Source: Propionibacteriaceae bacterium
GTDB lineage: Bacteria; Actinomycetota; Actinomycetes; Propionibacteriales; Propionibacteriaceae
Length of the DNA stretch: 9,834 nt
Direction of reading: 5' to 3'
Assembly (NCBI GenBank): GCA_024636075.1
Contig: JAGXHS010000111.1
Location: 1-9,834 of the forward strand
A program made the translations under genes and the position numbers. The notes beneath the pieces are model-generated. The model did not search any database and was not told where the DNA came from. It was given only the letters and a program-made list of their open reading frames with translations. Position 1 is the stretch's first letter. Each line of letters starts with the position of its first letter. Of the stretch, positions 1 through 6,127 are shown piece after piece.

Positions 1-72
1 GGTGCGGACAGTGATTTCGGGGCCGATGCCGACCGGGTCACCGACGGTCAGGGCAAGTACTGGCTGATTCAT
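1..72 (-). CDS. pdxA: PdxA-family dehydrogenase, N-terminal 24 residues only
   Basis: Only the first 24 codons lie in the window; the gene continues past the left edge. The peptide begins MNQPVLALTVGDPVGIGPEI, which is the N-terminal signature of the PdxA family (4-hydroxythreonine-4-phosphate dehydrogenase; usual form T-x-GDPxGIGPEI). The ATG at 70-72 is preceded on the minus strand by AGAGGA with a 6-base spacer, a good ribosome-binding site that fixes the start. PdxA oxidises 4-phosphohydroxy-L-threonine in the DXP-dependent vitamin B6 route. Most actinobacteria make pyridoxal phosphate by PdxST instead, so this could equally be the paralogue PdxA2, which oxidises 4-phospho-D-threonate or erythronate in sugar-acid catabolism and usually sits beside a DUF1537 kinase. 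The visible fragment cannot separate the two. Family confidence is high, exact function low. Confidence 0.82.
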   Translation of the reverse strand, partial: MNQPVLALTVGDPVGIGPEITVRT

Positions 73-166
73 CTCGGGTCCTCTGTTGATTCGGGTCTCA
101 GGTCGTTGTGGTGTGCGCCGGACGTGTCCATCGTGTCACGTGAAGGTCGTACCGGAGGGCGGTGAA
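73..166. other. Intergenic gap between propeller gene and pdxA-like gene
   Basis: This 94-base gap separates two genes on the same strand. It holds the pdxA ribosome-binding site. It also holds a 7-base direct repeat TCGGGTC (74-80 and 91-97) that flanks that site, and an 8-base palindrome TCACGTGA (136-143). I see no convincing sigma-70-type promoter on the minus strand and no hairpin with a T tract. The pdxA-like gene could be read through from upstream or have its own unrecognised promoter. Confidence 0.4.
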
Positions 167-1603
167 TCACACCCCACTGGGCGACAGCCAGATGAGGCTG
201 CCGTCGGTCGCGATCAGTACGGCGCTGTCAGATCCCATTGGCAGTATCCGCAGCGGACGTGGCTGGGTGGCCCGCGCGCGCAGTTGGCCGTCGCGGGCAT
301 CCAGGACCTCCAGATCCACCATGTCGGCGTCCCCGGCAAGCTTGGCCAGCCGACTCATGGTCGGCGACATCACGACGACGGCGTCCTGCTCCCACACTGC
401 GGAGCCACCGATCGGAAGCCGATGCTGCCAGATCGCGCCGGTGCTCATCGAAAGTCCGCGCACAGTCTGGGCGTCCGCCATCCACACCAGCGAATTGGCA
501 CCGACCGAGGCAACCGACGAGATGGGTGTCCGGTCGCCATCGCTGAGCCTGATGAGCTCGAAGTACTCCTGGCCGTTGAGTAGCAGATGAGTGCGGAGGT
601 CGGTGAGTTCGTACATCACCGGCGTAGGGATCTTGCTGTCCCAGATCTGGCGGCCGCCTCGGAAGCCCCGGATCGTTCCCTCCCTTGCTGCACCGACCAG
701 ATCCCCGGAGTTGGTGCTCACCACCCAATCCAGATCCGGCAGCCTGGCCAGGCTGCGGCCATCGGGCTCCGCCAGGATGAGCTCGCCGCCAGAGGCCACG
801 ATCAGCGTTTCGGGAGGACGCTGCGTGAAGGGCCACCCTCCGAAGCGGTCGAGCAACCACCAGCGGGTCATCACCTCGCCTCGCCAGACAATCGCACCTG
901 AGGAGTCTCGGGTCGTGGCTCGGCAGGTGTTCTGACAGGGCCCGGCGATGGTCACCAGATCTCCGTGGATGGCATAGACGTACTGGTTCGCTTCTCCTCG
1001 CTCGTTGACTCCGCGATCCGCCTGCCACCTGGTCTCGCCCGATTCCGCCACTGCAATGAAACGGTCGGAGGCGACGATCACAGCAGTCGAACCGCCATTG
1101 AGCTGGATGCTGTGCACCTGCAACCGCCACGATCCCAGCTGAGCGCCAGCGGTCCGCACCAGTGTCACGCCATTGCGCCCGGTCAGGACGGTTGCATCCC
1201 GCCAGCTGAGCGCCAGGACGGGTGAGTTCGACGGAGCATCCATTGCTGGTCCGCCTCCGCGCAAAACGCCAGAATGTGAGTGGCGCAGCATCACCCCAGG
1301 CGCCAACAGCACGCAGCAGGAGGCAAGTACCACGATCAGCATTCTGCGCAGCACCCGTCGACGATCCCCGAGGTCGGGCAGCCAAGCCAGCGCGATGGTG
1401 AGCAGCAGGCCGACGGAACTCAACAGGTAGGCGCTTCGATCCGCTGACAGCACCCCCGCAACCGCGCCCGCAAGGAGGAGGCAGGCGCCGACACCGGGGG
1501 CGAGTCGGGACACGTCTGGCCCACCGGGAAGTACGATCAGCTGGCTGGGCCCGGCCGTTTCGACACTGGAGGCGGGGTGGCCATCCAGCTCTGCGTCACC
1601 CAT
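167..1603 (-). CDS. Membrane-anchored PQQ-like beta-propeller protein, function unknown
   Basis: A 478-residue protein I do not recognise as a named family. The N-terminal third has three hydrophobic segments at about residues 36-54, 58-77 and 88-106. The loop between the second and third is strongly basic (GDRRRVLRR, 79-87), so by the positive-inside rule the remaining ~370 residues face outside. That domain has repeated PQQ-like propeller blades with Gly/Trp turns, for example ESGETRW (188-193), SSGAIVW (234-240), GGRQIWD (317-322) and STGAIWQ (387-393). An extracytoplasmic Cys pair, C223 and C227, could form a disulfide. It probably acts as a surface scaffold or sensor, which is inference. 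The ATG at 1603 has no Shine-Dalgarno sequence but TAGCAT lies 6 bases upstream, suggesting a leaderless message. It starts 34 bases after the DUF2252 gene ends. The compact N-terminal membrane domain does not match a known transporter or kinase. Confidence 0.8.
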   Translation of the reverse strand: MGDAELDGHPASSVETAGPSQLIVLPGGPDVSRLAPGVGACLLLAGAVAGVLSADRSAYLLSSVGLLLTIALAWLPDLGDRRRVLRRMLIVVLASCCVLLAPGVMLRHSHSGVLRGGGPAMDAPSNSPVLALSWRDATVLTGRNGVTLVRTAGAQLGSWRLQVHSIQLNGGSTAVIVASDRFIAVAESGETRWQADRGVNERGEANQYVYAIHGDLVTIAGPCQNTCRATTRDSSGAIVWRGEVMTRWWLLDRFGGWPFTQRPPETLIVASGGELILAEPDGRSLARLPDLDWVVSTNSGDLVGAAREGTIRGFRGGRQIWDSKIPTPVMYELTDLRTHLLLNGQEYFELIRLSDGDRTPISSVASVGANSLVWMADAQTVRGLSMSTGAIWQHRLPIGGSAVWEQDAVVVMSPTMSRLAKLAGDADMVDLEVLDARDGQLRARATQPRPLRILPMGSDSAVLIATDGSLIWLSPSGV

Positions 1604-1609
1604 TTGGCC

Positions 1610-1615
1610 ATGCTA
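1610..1615 (-). promoter_or_regulatory. Candidate -10 box (TAGCAT), leaderless start of propeller gene
   Basis: On the minus strand TAGCAT (a TANNNT box) ends 6 bases before the ATG at 1603. Transcription starting about 7 bases after the box would begin at the start codon itself. There is no Shine-Dalgarno sequence at normal spacing. No clear -35 box is seen; TGACCA lies 19 bases further upstream. Confidence 0.35.
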
Positions 1616-1637
1616 CGTCGCCGCCTCTGACAGGTGG

Positions 1638-3089
1638 TCACTTCGGCCGGAAGGCTGATCCGATGTTGTCGAGGGCTCCTTCCTCGCAGGGCACCTTGCC
1701 GGCCCGAACCGCTTTCACCAGTTGGGCATGATCCGCTTCGGTCTGGTCCGCATATGCACGGGCGAATTGGGCGAATGCCACATCCAGCCCGCTGCCCCGA
1801 CCGACGTACCCGGCGATCATCGATGCGCCCGACGTGCGGGCATGGCCCTTCGCGAGCAGCGCACCGACGATCCGGGCGTAGTCGGTGAGCGAGCTGGCGG
1901 TGAGCGCGTCAAGGGGAATGGTGCCCTTCATGTTGCGGAACTGCCGCACGTAGTACTGTCGACCGCCGAATTCGGTCCAGCCCAGGAGTGGGTCGCTCAC
2001 CGTCTGCAATGCCTGCTGGTACTCGACGACACGTTGCCCCTGATGGGCGTGCCAGGCGTCATCGCCGTGGACGTAGGGCGCGAGCACACTTCGCCGCGCC
2101 TGCTTCATCTGGAGGAAGACCACGTCATCGGGGCTGGACCCCTGCAACAGCGCAACGTAGGCGCGCAGCCCGACCGACCCCACACCGACCACCTTGTGGG
2201 CCACGTCGAGCAGCGTGTAGCCACCCATCACCCGACGCCAGTGCGGCTGCAGCGTCAGCAGGTACTGGTTCAGCGCCTCGCCGATTTGGTGTTGCTCCTC
2301 GTCGGGAACCCGGACGATCAGCGGCGGTTCCTCGACGATCTGGCGGTCGTCCTCACCATCGGCCACGAAGCGTGGGAGGGCACGGTCACTCGTGCGCTTT
2401 CGCGCCTTCTTGCTGGATCGCTTGATCTCGTCGCGCAGTTTCTTGTCCTCCGCTGTCTCGTGCAGCTTTCCGACGTCCAGGCGATCGAACGATCGACGAA
2501 GCAGCGGCTGGTCGGCGAGGAACCGGACCTGACCGCGGTACGACTTCACACAGGCCCGGACGGATTCCTCGCACTGCTCCTCGGACTGTCCGTTCTCCCT
2601 TCCTGCCACCCAGATCGCTGCTGTCAGCCGACGCAGATCCCATTCCCAGCAGCCGGGATGGGCTTCGTCGAAATCGTTCAGATCGATCACCAGCTCCCCC
2701 TCGGGGGAGCGGTAGAAGCCGAAGTTGCCCAGATGGGAGTCGCCACAGACGACTGGTCGGATGCCCGTGCTGGGTAGCTTGGCGACGTCGTCGGCCATCA
2801 CGATTGCAGTGCCACGCAGGAACCCATAGGGCGAGCCGATCATGCGGGCGACGCGAACCGGGATCAGGGTATCGACCCGTCCCTCGTGGGAGATCTTGAA
2901 CAAGTCCACCGGGTCGGGGCGGTCGCTGCGCACCTGCCACGTGGCCATCGCTTCCCGCGGGACGGTGCCTCGCAACGCCTTGCCCATCGCGGAGCGCTGG
3001 GCGCGGGTGGTGCCGACCCTGGTCACCGATCGGAAGACCTCGCTGTCCGCGCCGGTGAGGACTGAATGCCTGCTGGTAGTCGAAGCCAT
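1638..3089 (-). CDS. DUF2252 family protein (kinase-like fold)
   Basis: A 483-residue protein with the hallmarks of DUF2252, a family of unknown function common in actinobacteria. Its core resembles aminoglycoside-phosphotransferase-like kinases. CGDSHLGNFG (115-124) corresponds to the catalytic loop, usually HGDxHxGN, and DLNDFDEA (136-143) to the metal-binding Asp motif. EWDLRRL (149-155), VGVGSVGLRAYV (301-312) and HARTS (416-420) are further conserved-looking blocks. Residues 224-233 form a basic patch (RSSKKARKR). There is no signal peptide or membrane segment, so it is probably cytoplasmic. Length is typical for the family, so it looks intact. The substrate is unknown, and phosphotransfer is inferred from the fold. 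The ATG at 3089 lacks a close ribosome-binding site but has TAGTCT 6 bases upstream, suggesting a leaderless message. The gene lies 40 bases after the phosphatase-like gene and 34 bases before the propeller gene. Confidence 0.92.
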   Translation of the reverse strand: MASTTSRHSVLTGADSEVFRSVTRVGTTRAQRSAMGKALRGTVPREAMATWQVRSDRPDPVDLFKISHEGRVDTLIPVRVARMIGSPYGFLRGTAIVMADDVAKLPSTGIRPVVCGDSHLGNFGFYRSPEGELVIDLNDFDEAHPGCWEWDLRRLTAAIWVAGRENGQSEEQCEESVRACVKSYRGQVRFLADQPLLRRSFDRLDVGKLHETAEDKKLRDEIKRSSKKARKRTSDRALPRFVADGEDDRQIVEEPPLIVRVPDEEQHQIGEALNQYLLTLQPHWRRVMGGYTLLDVAHKVVGVGSVGLRAYVALLQGSSPDDVVFLQMKQARRSVLAPYVHGDDAWHAHQGQRVVEYQQALQTVSDPLLGWTEFGGRQYYVRQFRNMKGTIPLDALTASSLTDYARIVGALLAKGHARTSGASMIAGYVGRGSGLDVAFAQFARAYADQTEADHAQLVKAVRAGKVPCEEGALDNIGSAFRPK

Positions 3090-3095
3090 GGTGAA

Positions 3096-3101
3096 AGACT
3101 A
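3096..3101 (-). promoter_or_regulatory. Candidate -10 box (TAGTCT), leaderless start of DUF2252 gene
   Basis: On the minus strand TAGTCT ends 6 bases before the ATG at 3089. A possible -35, TTGCCC, lies 19 bases further upstream (3121-3126), slightly longer than ideal. The nearest purine-rich stretch (TGAGG) is about 16 bases from the ATG, too far for an efficient ribosome-binding site. This fits an independent, leaderless transcript for the DUF2252 gene. Confidence 0.4.
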
Positions 3102-3129
3102 GAACCTCAGGGCCGCTGACGGGCAACGA

Positions 3130-3579
3130 TCAGGACAAGGAATCCGGTTGGCCGCCAAGCAGTTCCGCCCGGAGCGCGGCGACCCGGGCGGCGATATCCT
3201 CACGGATCAAGACCATCCGTTCGACGCCCTCCAGGCCCCGCAGTGAGGGTTCGTCGACGTCCCACACCTCGATGCTGCCAGACATCTCCTCGACCGCTTC
3301 CACGTGGGCCTCACCGATCACGACGACCCGGTTCACGCTACGCAGTACCTCCGGGTCAATCGGCTTGGGCGTCTCACCGTCCATGCTGGCACCGACGTCC
3401 CGCACGCTGGCGGCTGATTCAGCGTTCAACGCACTGCCCGGCTCGGTGCCGGCGGAGAAGACCTGGATCTCACCGCCAGCCGCGTGGCGCATCAGGGCGG
3501 CCGCCATCTGGGACTTGCCGCCATTCTTCACACAGACGAACAGCACGCTTGGCATGGCATCGCTGACAGGGTCAGTCAT
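3130..3579 (-). CDS. Low-molecular-weight phosphatase / ArsC-like protein, CX5K variant
   Basis: A 149-residue cytoplasmic protein of the low-molecular-weight tyrosine phosphatase superfamily, which includes arsenate reductases. The P-loop is near the N-terminus: VLFVCVKNGGKSQMA (12-26) with nucleophile C16. The usual CX5R[ST] reads CX5KS, so K22 replaces the anion-binding Arg. FSAGTEPG (41-48) matches the conserved FSAGxxP block. D109-E110-P111 is a candidate for the Asp-Pro acid loop. C16 is the only cysteine. Thioredoxin-linked ArsC needs two more and usually has Cys where this protein has VVVIGE (85-90), so that type is unlikely. Single-Cys mycothiol-linked arsenate reduction, as in Corynebacterium, is possible, as is a plain phosphatase. 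No other ars gene is visible. The ATG at 3579 follows AGGAGG, which overlaps the glpC stop region, with a rather long ~12-base spacer. An ATG nine codons in (MPSVLF) lacks a ribosome-binding site. Confidence 0.87.
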   Translation of the reverse strand: MTDPVSDAMPSVLFVCVKNGGKSQMAAALMRHAAGGEIQVFSAGTEPGSALNAESAASVRDVGASMDGETPKPIDPEVLRSVNRVVVIGEAHVEAVEEMSGSIEVWDVDEPSLRGLEGVERMVLIREDIAARVAALRAELLGGQPDSLS

Positions 3580-3596
3580 CGGACCGAGCCACCTCC

Positions 3597-4832
3597 TCAG
3601 CGAGGATCGGGTAGCCCGTAGGCCTGGTGGATCAACCAGATCGGGTGCACCGTCTTGACCCCGCTGGACGCCTCGATCTGCCAACGGCAGGTCTCCGTGT
3701 CGCAGACGGCCAGATCAGGATTCGTCTCCTTCACCATTTTGAACAGCGCCGCGCCGACAGCCTGCGCGATGTCGTACTTTTCCTTCTTCAAGCCATAGGT
3801 ACCGGCGATCCCGCAGCATGCCTGACCGCTCTCCACCACGCTGACGCCGGGGATCAGCTCCATCAGGGCAATCGCCGGCATGCCCATGCCCTGGCTCTTC
3901 AGCTGACACGGTGCGTGGTAGGGGATCGTGATGTCGTTGCGCTCGAAGTTGGTGTCCAACTCCCCGGCCTCATACAGGTCGAGCAGGAACTCGCTCATCT
4001 CGCGGGTGCGGGCGCCGACGTCATGCAGCTCTTCCGCGTTGACGCCCATGATCTCGTGCGCCTCATGTTTGAGCATCCCAGCGCAGGATCCGGATGTGGA
4101 CACGATGGTCAGATCCTTACCGGCGGAACGCAACTGCTCACAGAGCTTGAGCACCGACTTGGTGGCACCTTCGAACAGACCGTTCGACTGTTGCGCCAGA
4201 CCGCAACACCCCTGCTTGGGTACAAGGACTTCGTAGCCCAAGTGCTCCAACACCAAGATGGCCTTCTTCGACGTCTCGGTCTCGAAGTATCCACCGGCAC
4301 ACCCGTGGAAGTAGACGATCGGGCCGCGGGTGGCCGGTTCTGCAGGCTTGGGGCGCTTCTTCAACCAGCCCGCCAGTGTCTGCGTGCGTGCGGTGGGCAT
4401 CGGCGCATTGCGGTGGATGCCGACGACCTTCTCCACGATGGTGCGCACCGGCTTCATGTCGAGGGCCATGTTGGCGATAGGGGCAACAGGCGTCATGAAG
4501 GTACCCATCAGGGTCGTGCGCGACACCAGCTGATCGCGGAGCGGCATGTGGTTCTTCTTCATCACCGCCCGGGCCTGGGAGTTCAGTTCGGCGATCTGCA
4601 CCCCCTGCGGGCAGGCGAGGGTGCAGGCGCCGCAGCTGGAGCAGTAGTCGACCGAATGGTCCACCGACAGTCCGTTGCGGAATCGCTCCGCCTGTGGTCC
4701 CACGAACTTGGGTCCAGGGAACAGGGGAGTGACCGCCGAGACCGGACACGCGGTCTCACAGATGGTGCACTTCACACAGTGATCGAGGGTTGCCCGGGTG
4801 AGCTGTTCCTCGGCATACGACTTGTCTGTCAT
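3597..4832 (-). CDS. glpC: Anaerobic glycerol-3-phosphate dehydrogenase subunit C, iron-sulfur subunit
   Basis: This 411-residue subunit carries electrons from the GlpAB catalytic dimer to the membrane quinone pool. Two 4Fe-4S ferredoxin motifs are present: CxxCxxCxxxCP at C19, C22, C25, C29 and again at C64, C67, C70, C74. They are followed by two cysteine-rich CCG domains, with GCAGGYF at 177-183 paired with CCG 209-211, and HAPCQLKSQG at 306-315 paired with CCG 339-341. This layout is shared with heterodisulfide reductase and glycolate oxidase iron-sulfur subunits. The length is close to E. coli GlpC (about 396). No transmembrane helix is seen, so membrane association would be peripheral. 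The ATG overlaps the glpB stop by one base (TGATG), and AAGGGAG lies 7 bases upstream within the end of glpB, indicating translational coupling. Identity is secured by position directly after glpA and glpB. Confidence 0.96.
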   Translation of the reverse strand: MTDKSYAEEQLTRATLDHCVKCTICETACPVSAVTPLFPGPKFVGPQAERFRNGLSVDHSVDYCSSCGACTLACPQGVQIAELNSQARAVMKKNHMPLRDQLVSRTTLMGTFMTPVAPIANMALDMKPVRTIVEKVVGIHRNAPMPTARTQTLAGWLKKRPKPAEPATRGPIVYFHGCAGGYFETETSKKAILVLEHLGYEVLVPKQGCCGLAQQSNGLFEGATKSVLKLCEQLRSAGKDLTIVSTSGSCAGMLKHEAHEIMGVNAEELHDVGARTREMSEFLLDLYEAGELDTNFERNDITIPYHAPCQLKSQGMGMPAIALMELIPGVSVVESGQACCGIAGTYGLKKEKYDIAQAVGAALFKMVKETNPDLAVCDTETCRWQIEASSGVKTVHPIWLIHQAYGLPDPR

Positions 4833-6127
4833 CAGTTGTCTCCCTTGGAATCCATTGCGCCCGAAGCCGCGGCGGTGGTCGGTGTGCTGAGGGAGTCGGC
4901 TGCGCGAACTGCGCTGGCCACGGCGATTCCGTCGCCCGACTTCTCCCGCCAGCGATTGGCATTGGCGATGATGCCACCGGCGGCGTGCAGGTTCTCGTAC
5001 ACGGCGGAACCGTCGGCATCGACCGGACGCATCTGTTCGTCCACCCGGACACCTACCCGGAACAGTGGTTGTTCCTCACCCCAGTAGTTGCCGTGCAGCA
5101 ATTCCTCGTTGTCAGCTCCGGCGAGCGGAAGATCGAAGGTGCGCTCGAAGACGTGGTTGTACGAGTCGAGCTCCAGAGCGCCGCTCTCGAAGCCGCCCGG
5201 AGCATGGATCACCGCGTCCGCGGGGAAGGTCACGTTGTGACCGGTGGTCCCGGCGACGACGCCCGTGAGTCGTCCGTTCTCGGCGACGCCCCCGAGCACC
5301 TGCGATCCGTAGACCCAACGCACCCGAGCATTCTTCACCTTGTCCACCAGGGTCTGGTTGAGTCGCATGCCCGGGACCGACGGGGGCTGCAGTGGCACCT
5401 CGAAGACCTCGGTGCCGAGTCCTTCGGCCACTTCGCGCCAACTGTTGGGATCCTTGAGGCCCAGCATGGCGGGCAGGCCGACCTTCTCTCCGGGTTCGAT
5501 GACCTTCTTGACTGCCGTCACGAAGAGCTGTCGGAACGTGGGATCGTCCATCACACGGGCATAGGTGAGCGCCGTGGCGTCGGCCTCACCCTTCCGTGCC
5601 GGCAGGTCGATGTACGTGGCGCGGACAGCGGCTCTGCCGCCATCGGGCAGAGTGCTGCGAGCCAGGTTCTGGGCGGCCAGACCCGGGTAGAAATCCTTCA
5701 ACTGGCGGATCCCGACCATCACCACGGAGTCGCCGTCGCTGAGCTGTCCGGCCATCATGGATGGCTGAGCAAGCGCCGTGGGCCGGAGCGCACCCACGGC
5801 CGTCGGCAGGAAGACGTTTCGCTCAGGGTCACCGACCAAGAGGTCCTCGCCGACGAGTTCGGCGAAGTAGTTGACTCCGGTACGCACCGCATCAGCATTC
5901 AGGATGGCGTACGGATGGTCCGGGTGCTCGTCGGCAAGTGCAGCCAGATCGTCAAGGGGCCGTTCCACCCTGTTGGGCATGTAGCCCAGGATGTCCATGG
6001 TTCCCTGACCCAGTTGCAAACCGCCGATGCCTTTGGTGATGGTGGTCACCTGGTGGCCGGCCGCTACGCAGCGGAGCGTTGCGGTCAGGCCGGCGATTCC
6101 GGCGCCGATCACCACGATCTTGCTCAT
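4832..6127 (-). CDS. glpB: Anaerobic glycerol-3-phosphate dehydrogenase subunit B, flavoprotein
   Basis: This 431-residue flavoprotein forms the catalytic dimer with GlpA and passes electrons on to GlpC. A Rossmann dinucleotide-binding motif opens the protein (VVIGAGIAGLTATL, 5-18). The GlpB-like block GLQLGQGTMDILGY (36-49) follows. The C-terminal part ends in a flavin-domain closing motif, with AAGGIIANANRWREKSGDG before the last hydrophobic helix. The length matches E. coli GlpB (about 419). The start at 6127 is preferred because the Rossmann motif begins five residues in and GAGGAG lies 8 bases upstream. The reading frame stays open far upstream, but only inside glpA. Its ATG overlaps the glpA stop by four bases (ATGA), and its own stop overlaps the glpC start by one. 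Both overlaps point to coupled translation of a single mRNA and equal subunit supply. Confidence 0.95.
   Translation of the reverse strand: MSKIVVIGAGIAGLTATLRCVAAGHQVTTITKGIGGLQLGQGTMDILGYMPNRVERPLDDLAALADEHPDHPYAILNADAVRTGVNYFAELVGEDLLVGDPERNVFLPTAVGALRPTALAQPSMMAGQLSDGDSVVMVGIRQLKDFYPGLAAQNLARSTLPDGGRAAVRATYIDLPARKGEADATALTYARVMDDPTFRQLFVTAVKKVIEPGEKVGLPAMLGLKDPNSWREVAEGLGTEVFEVPLQPPSVPGMRLNQTLVDKVKNARVRWVYGSQVLGGVAENGRLTGVVAGTTGHNVTFPADAVIHAPGGFESGALELDSYNHVFERTFDLPLAGADNEELLHGNYWGEEQPLFRVGVRVDEQMRPVDADGSAVYENLHAAGGIIANANRWREKSGDGIAVASAVRAADSLSTPTTAAASGAMDSKGDN

Noticed and set aside
86..935. Overlapping plus-strand open frames at the left end.
   Set aside because: They are antisense to the propeller gene, whose membrane segments and blade repeats give it coherent protein character.
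3511..3534. Walker A-like look of CVKNGGKS in the phosphatase-like protein.
   Set aside because: The first Gly of GxxxxGK[ST] is Cys here, and the surrounding VLFVC and SQMAAALMR context belongs to the low-molecular-weight phosphatase P-loop.
3580..3684. 35-residue N-terminal extension of the phosphatase-like protein.
   Set aside because: It lies inside the glpC coding end, has low-complexity shadow-frame composition, and the P-loop is normally near the N-terminus. The AGGAGG site precedes ATG 3579.
3627..5087. Long plus-strand open frame of 486 codons opposite glpC.
   Set aside because: It is the antisense of a clear glpC and glpB end with full motif sets; its translation has no recognisable domain and is rich in His/Gln/Arg, as expected for a GC-rich shadow frame.
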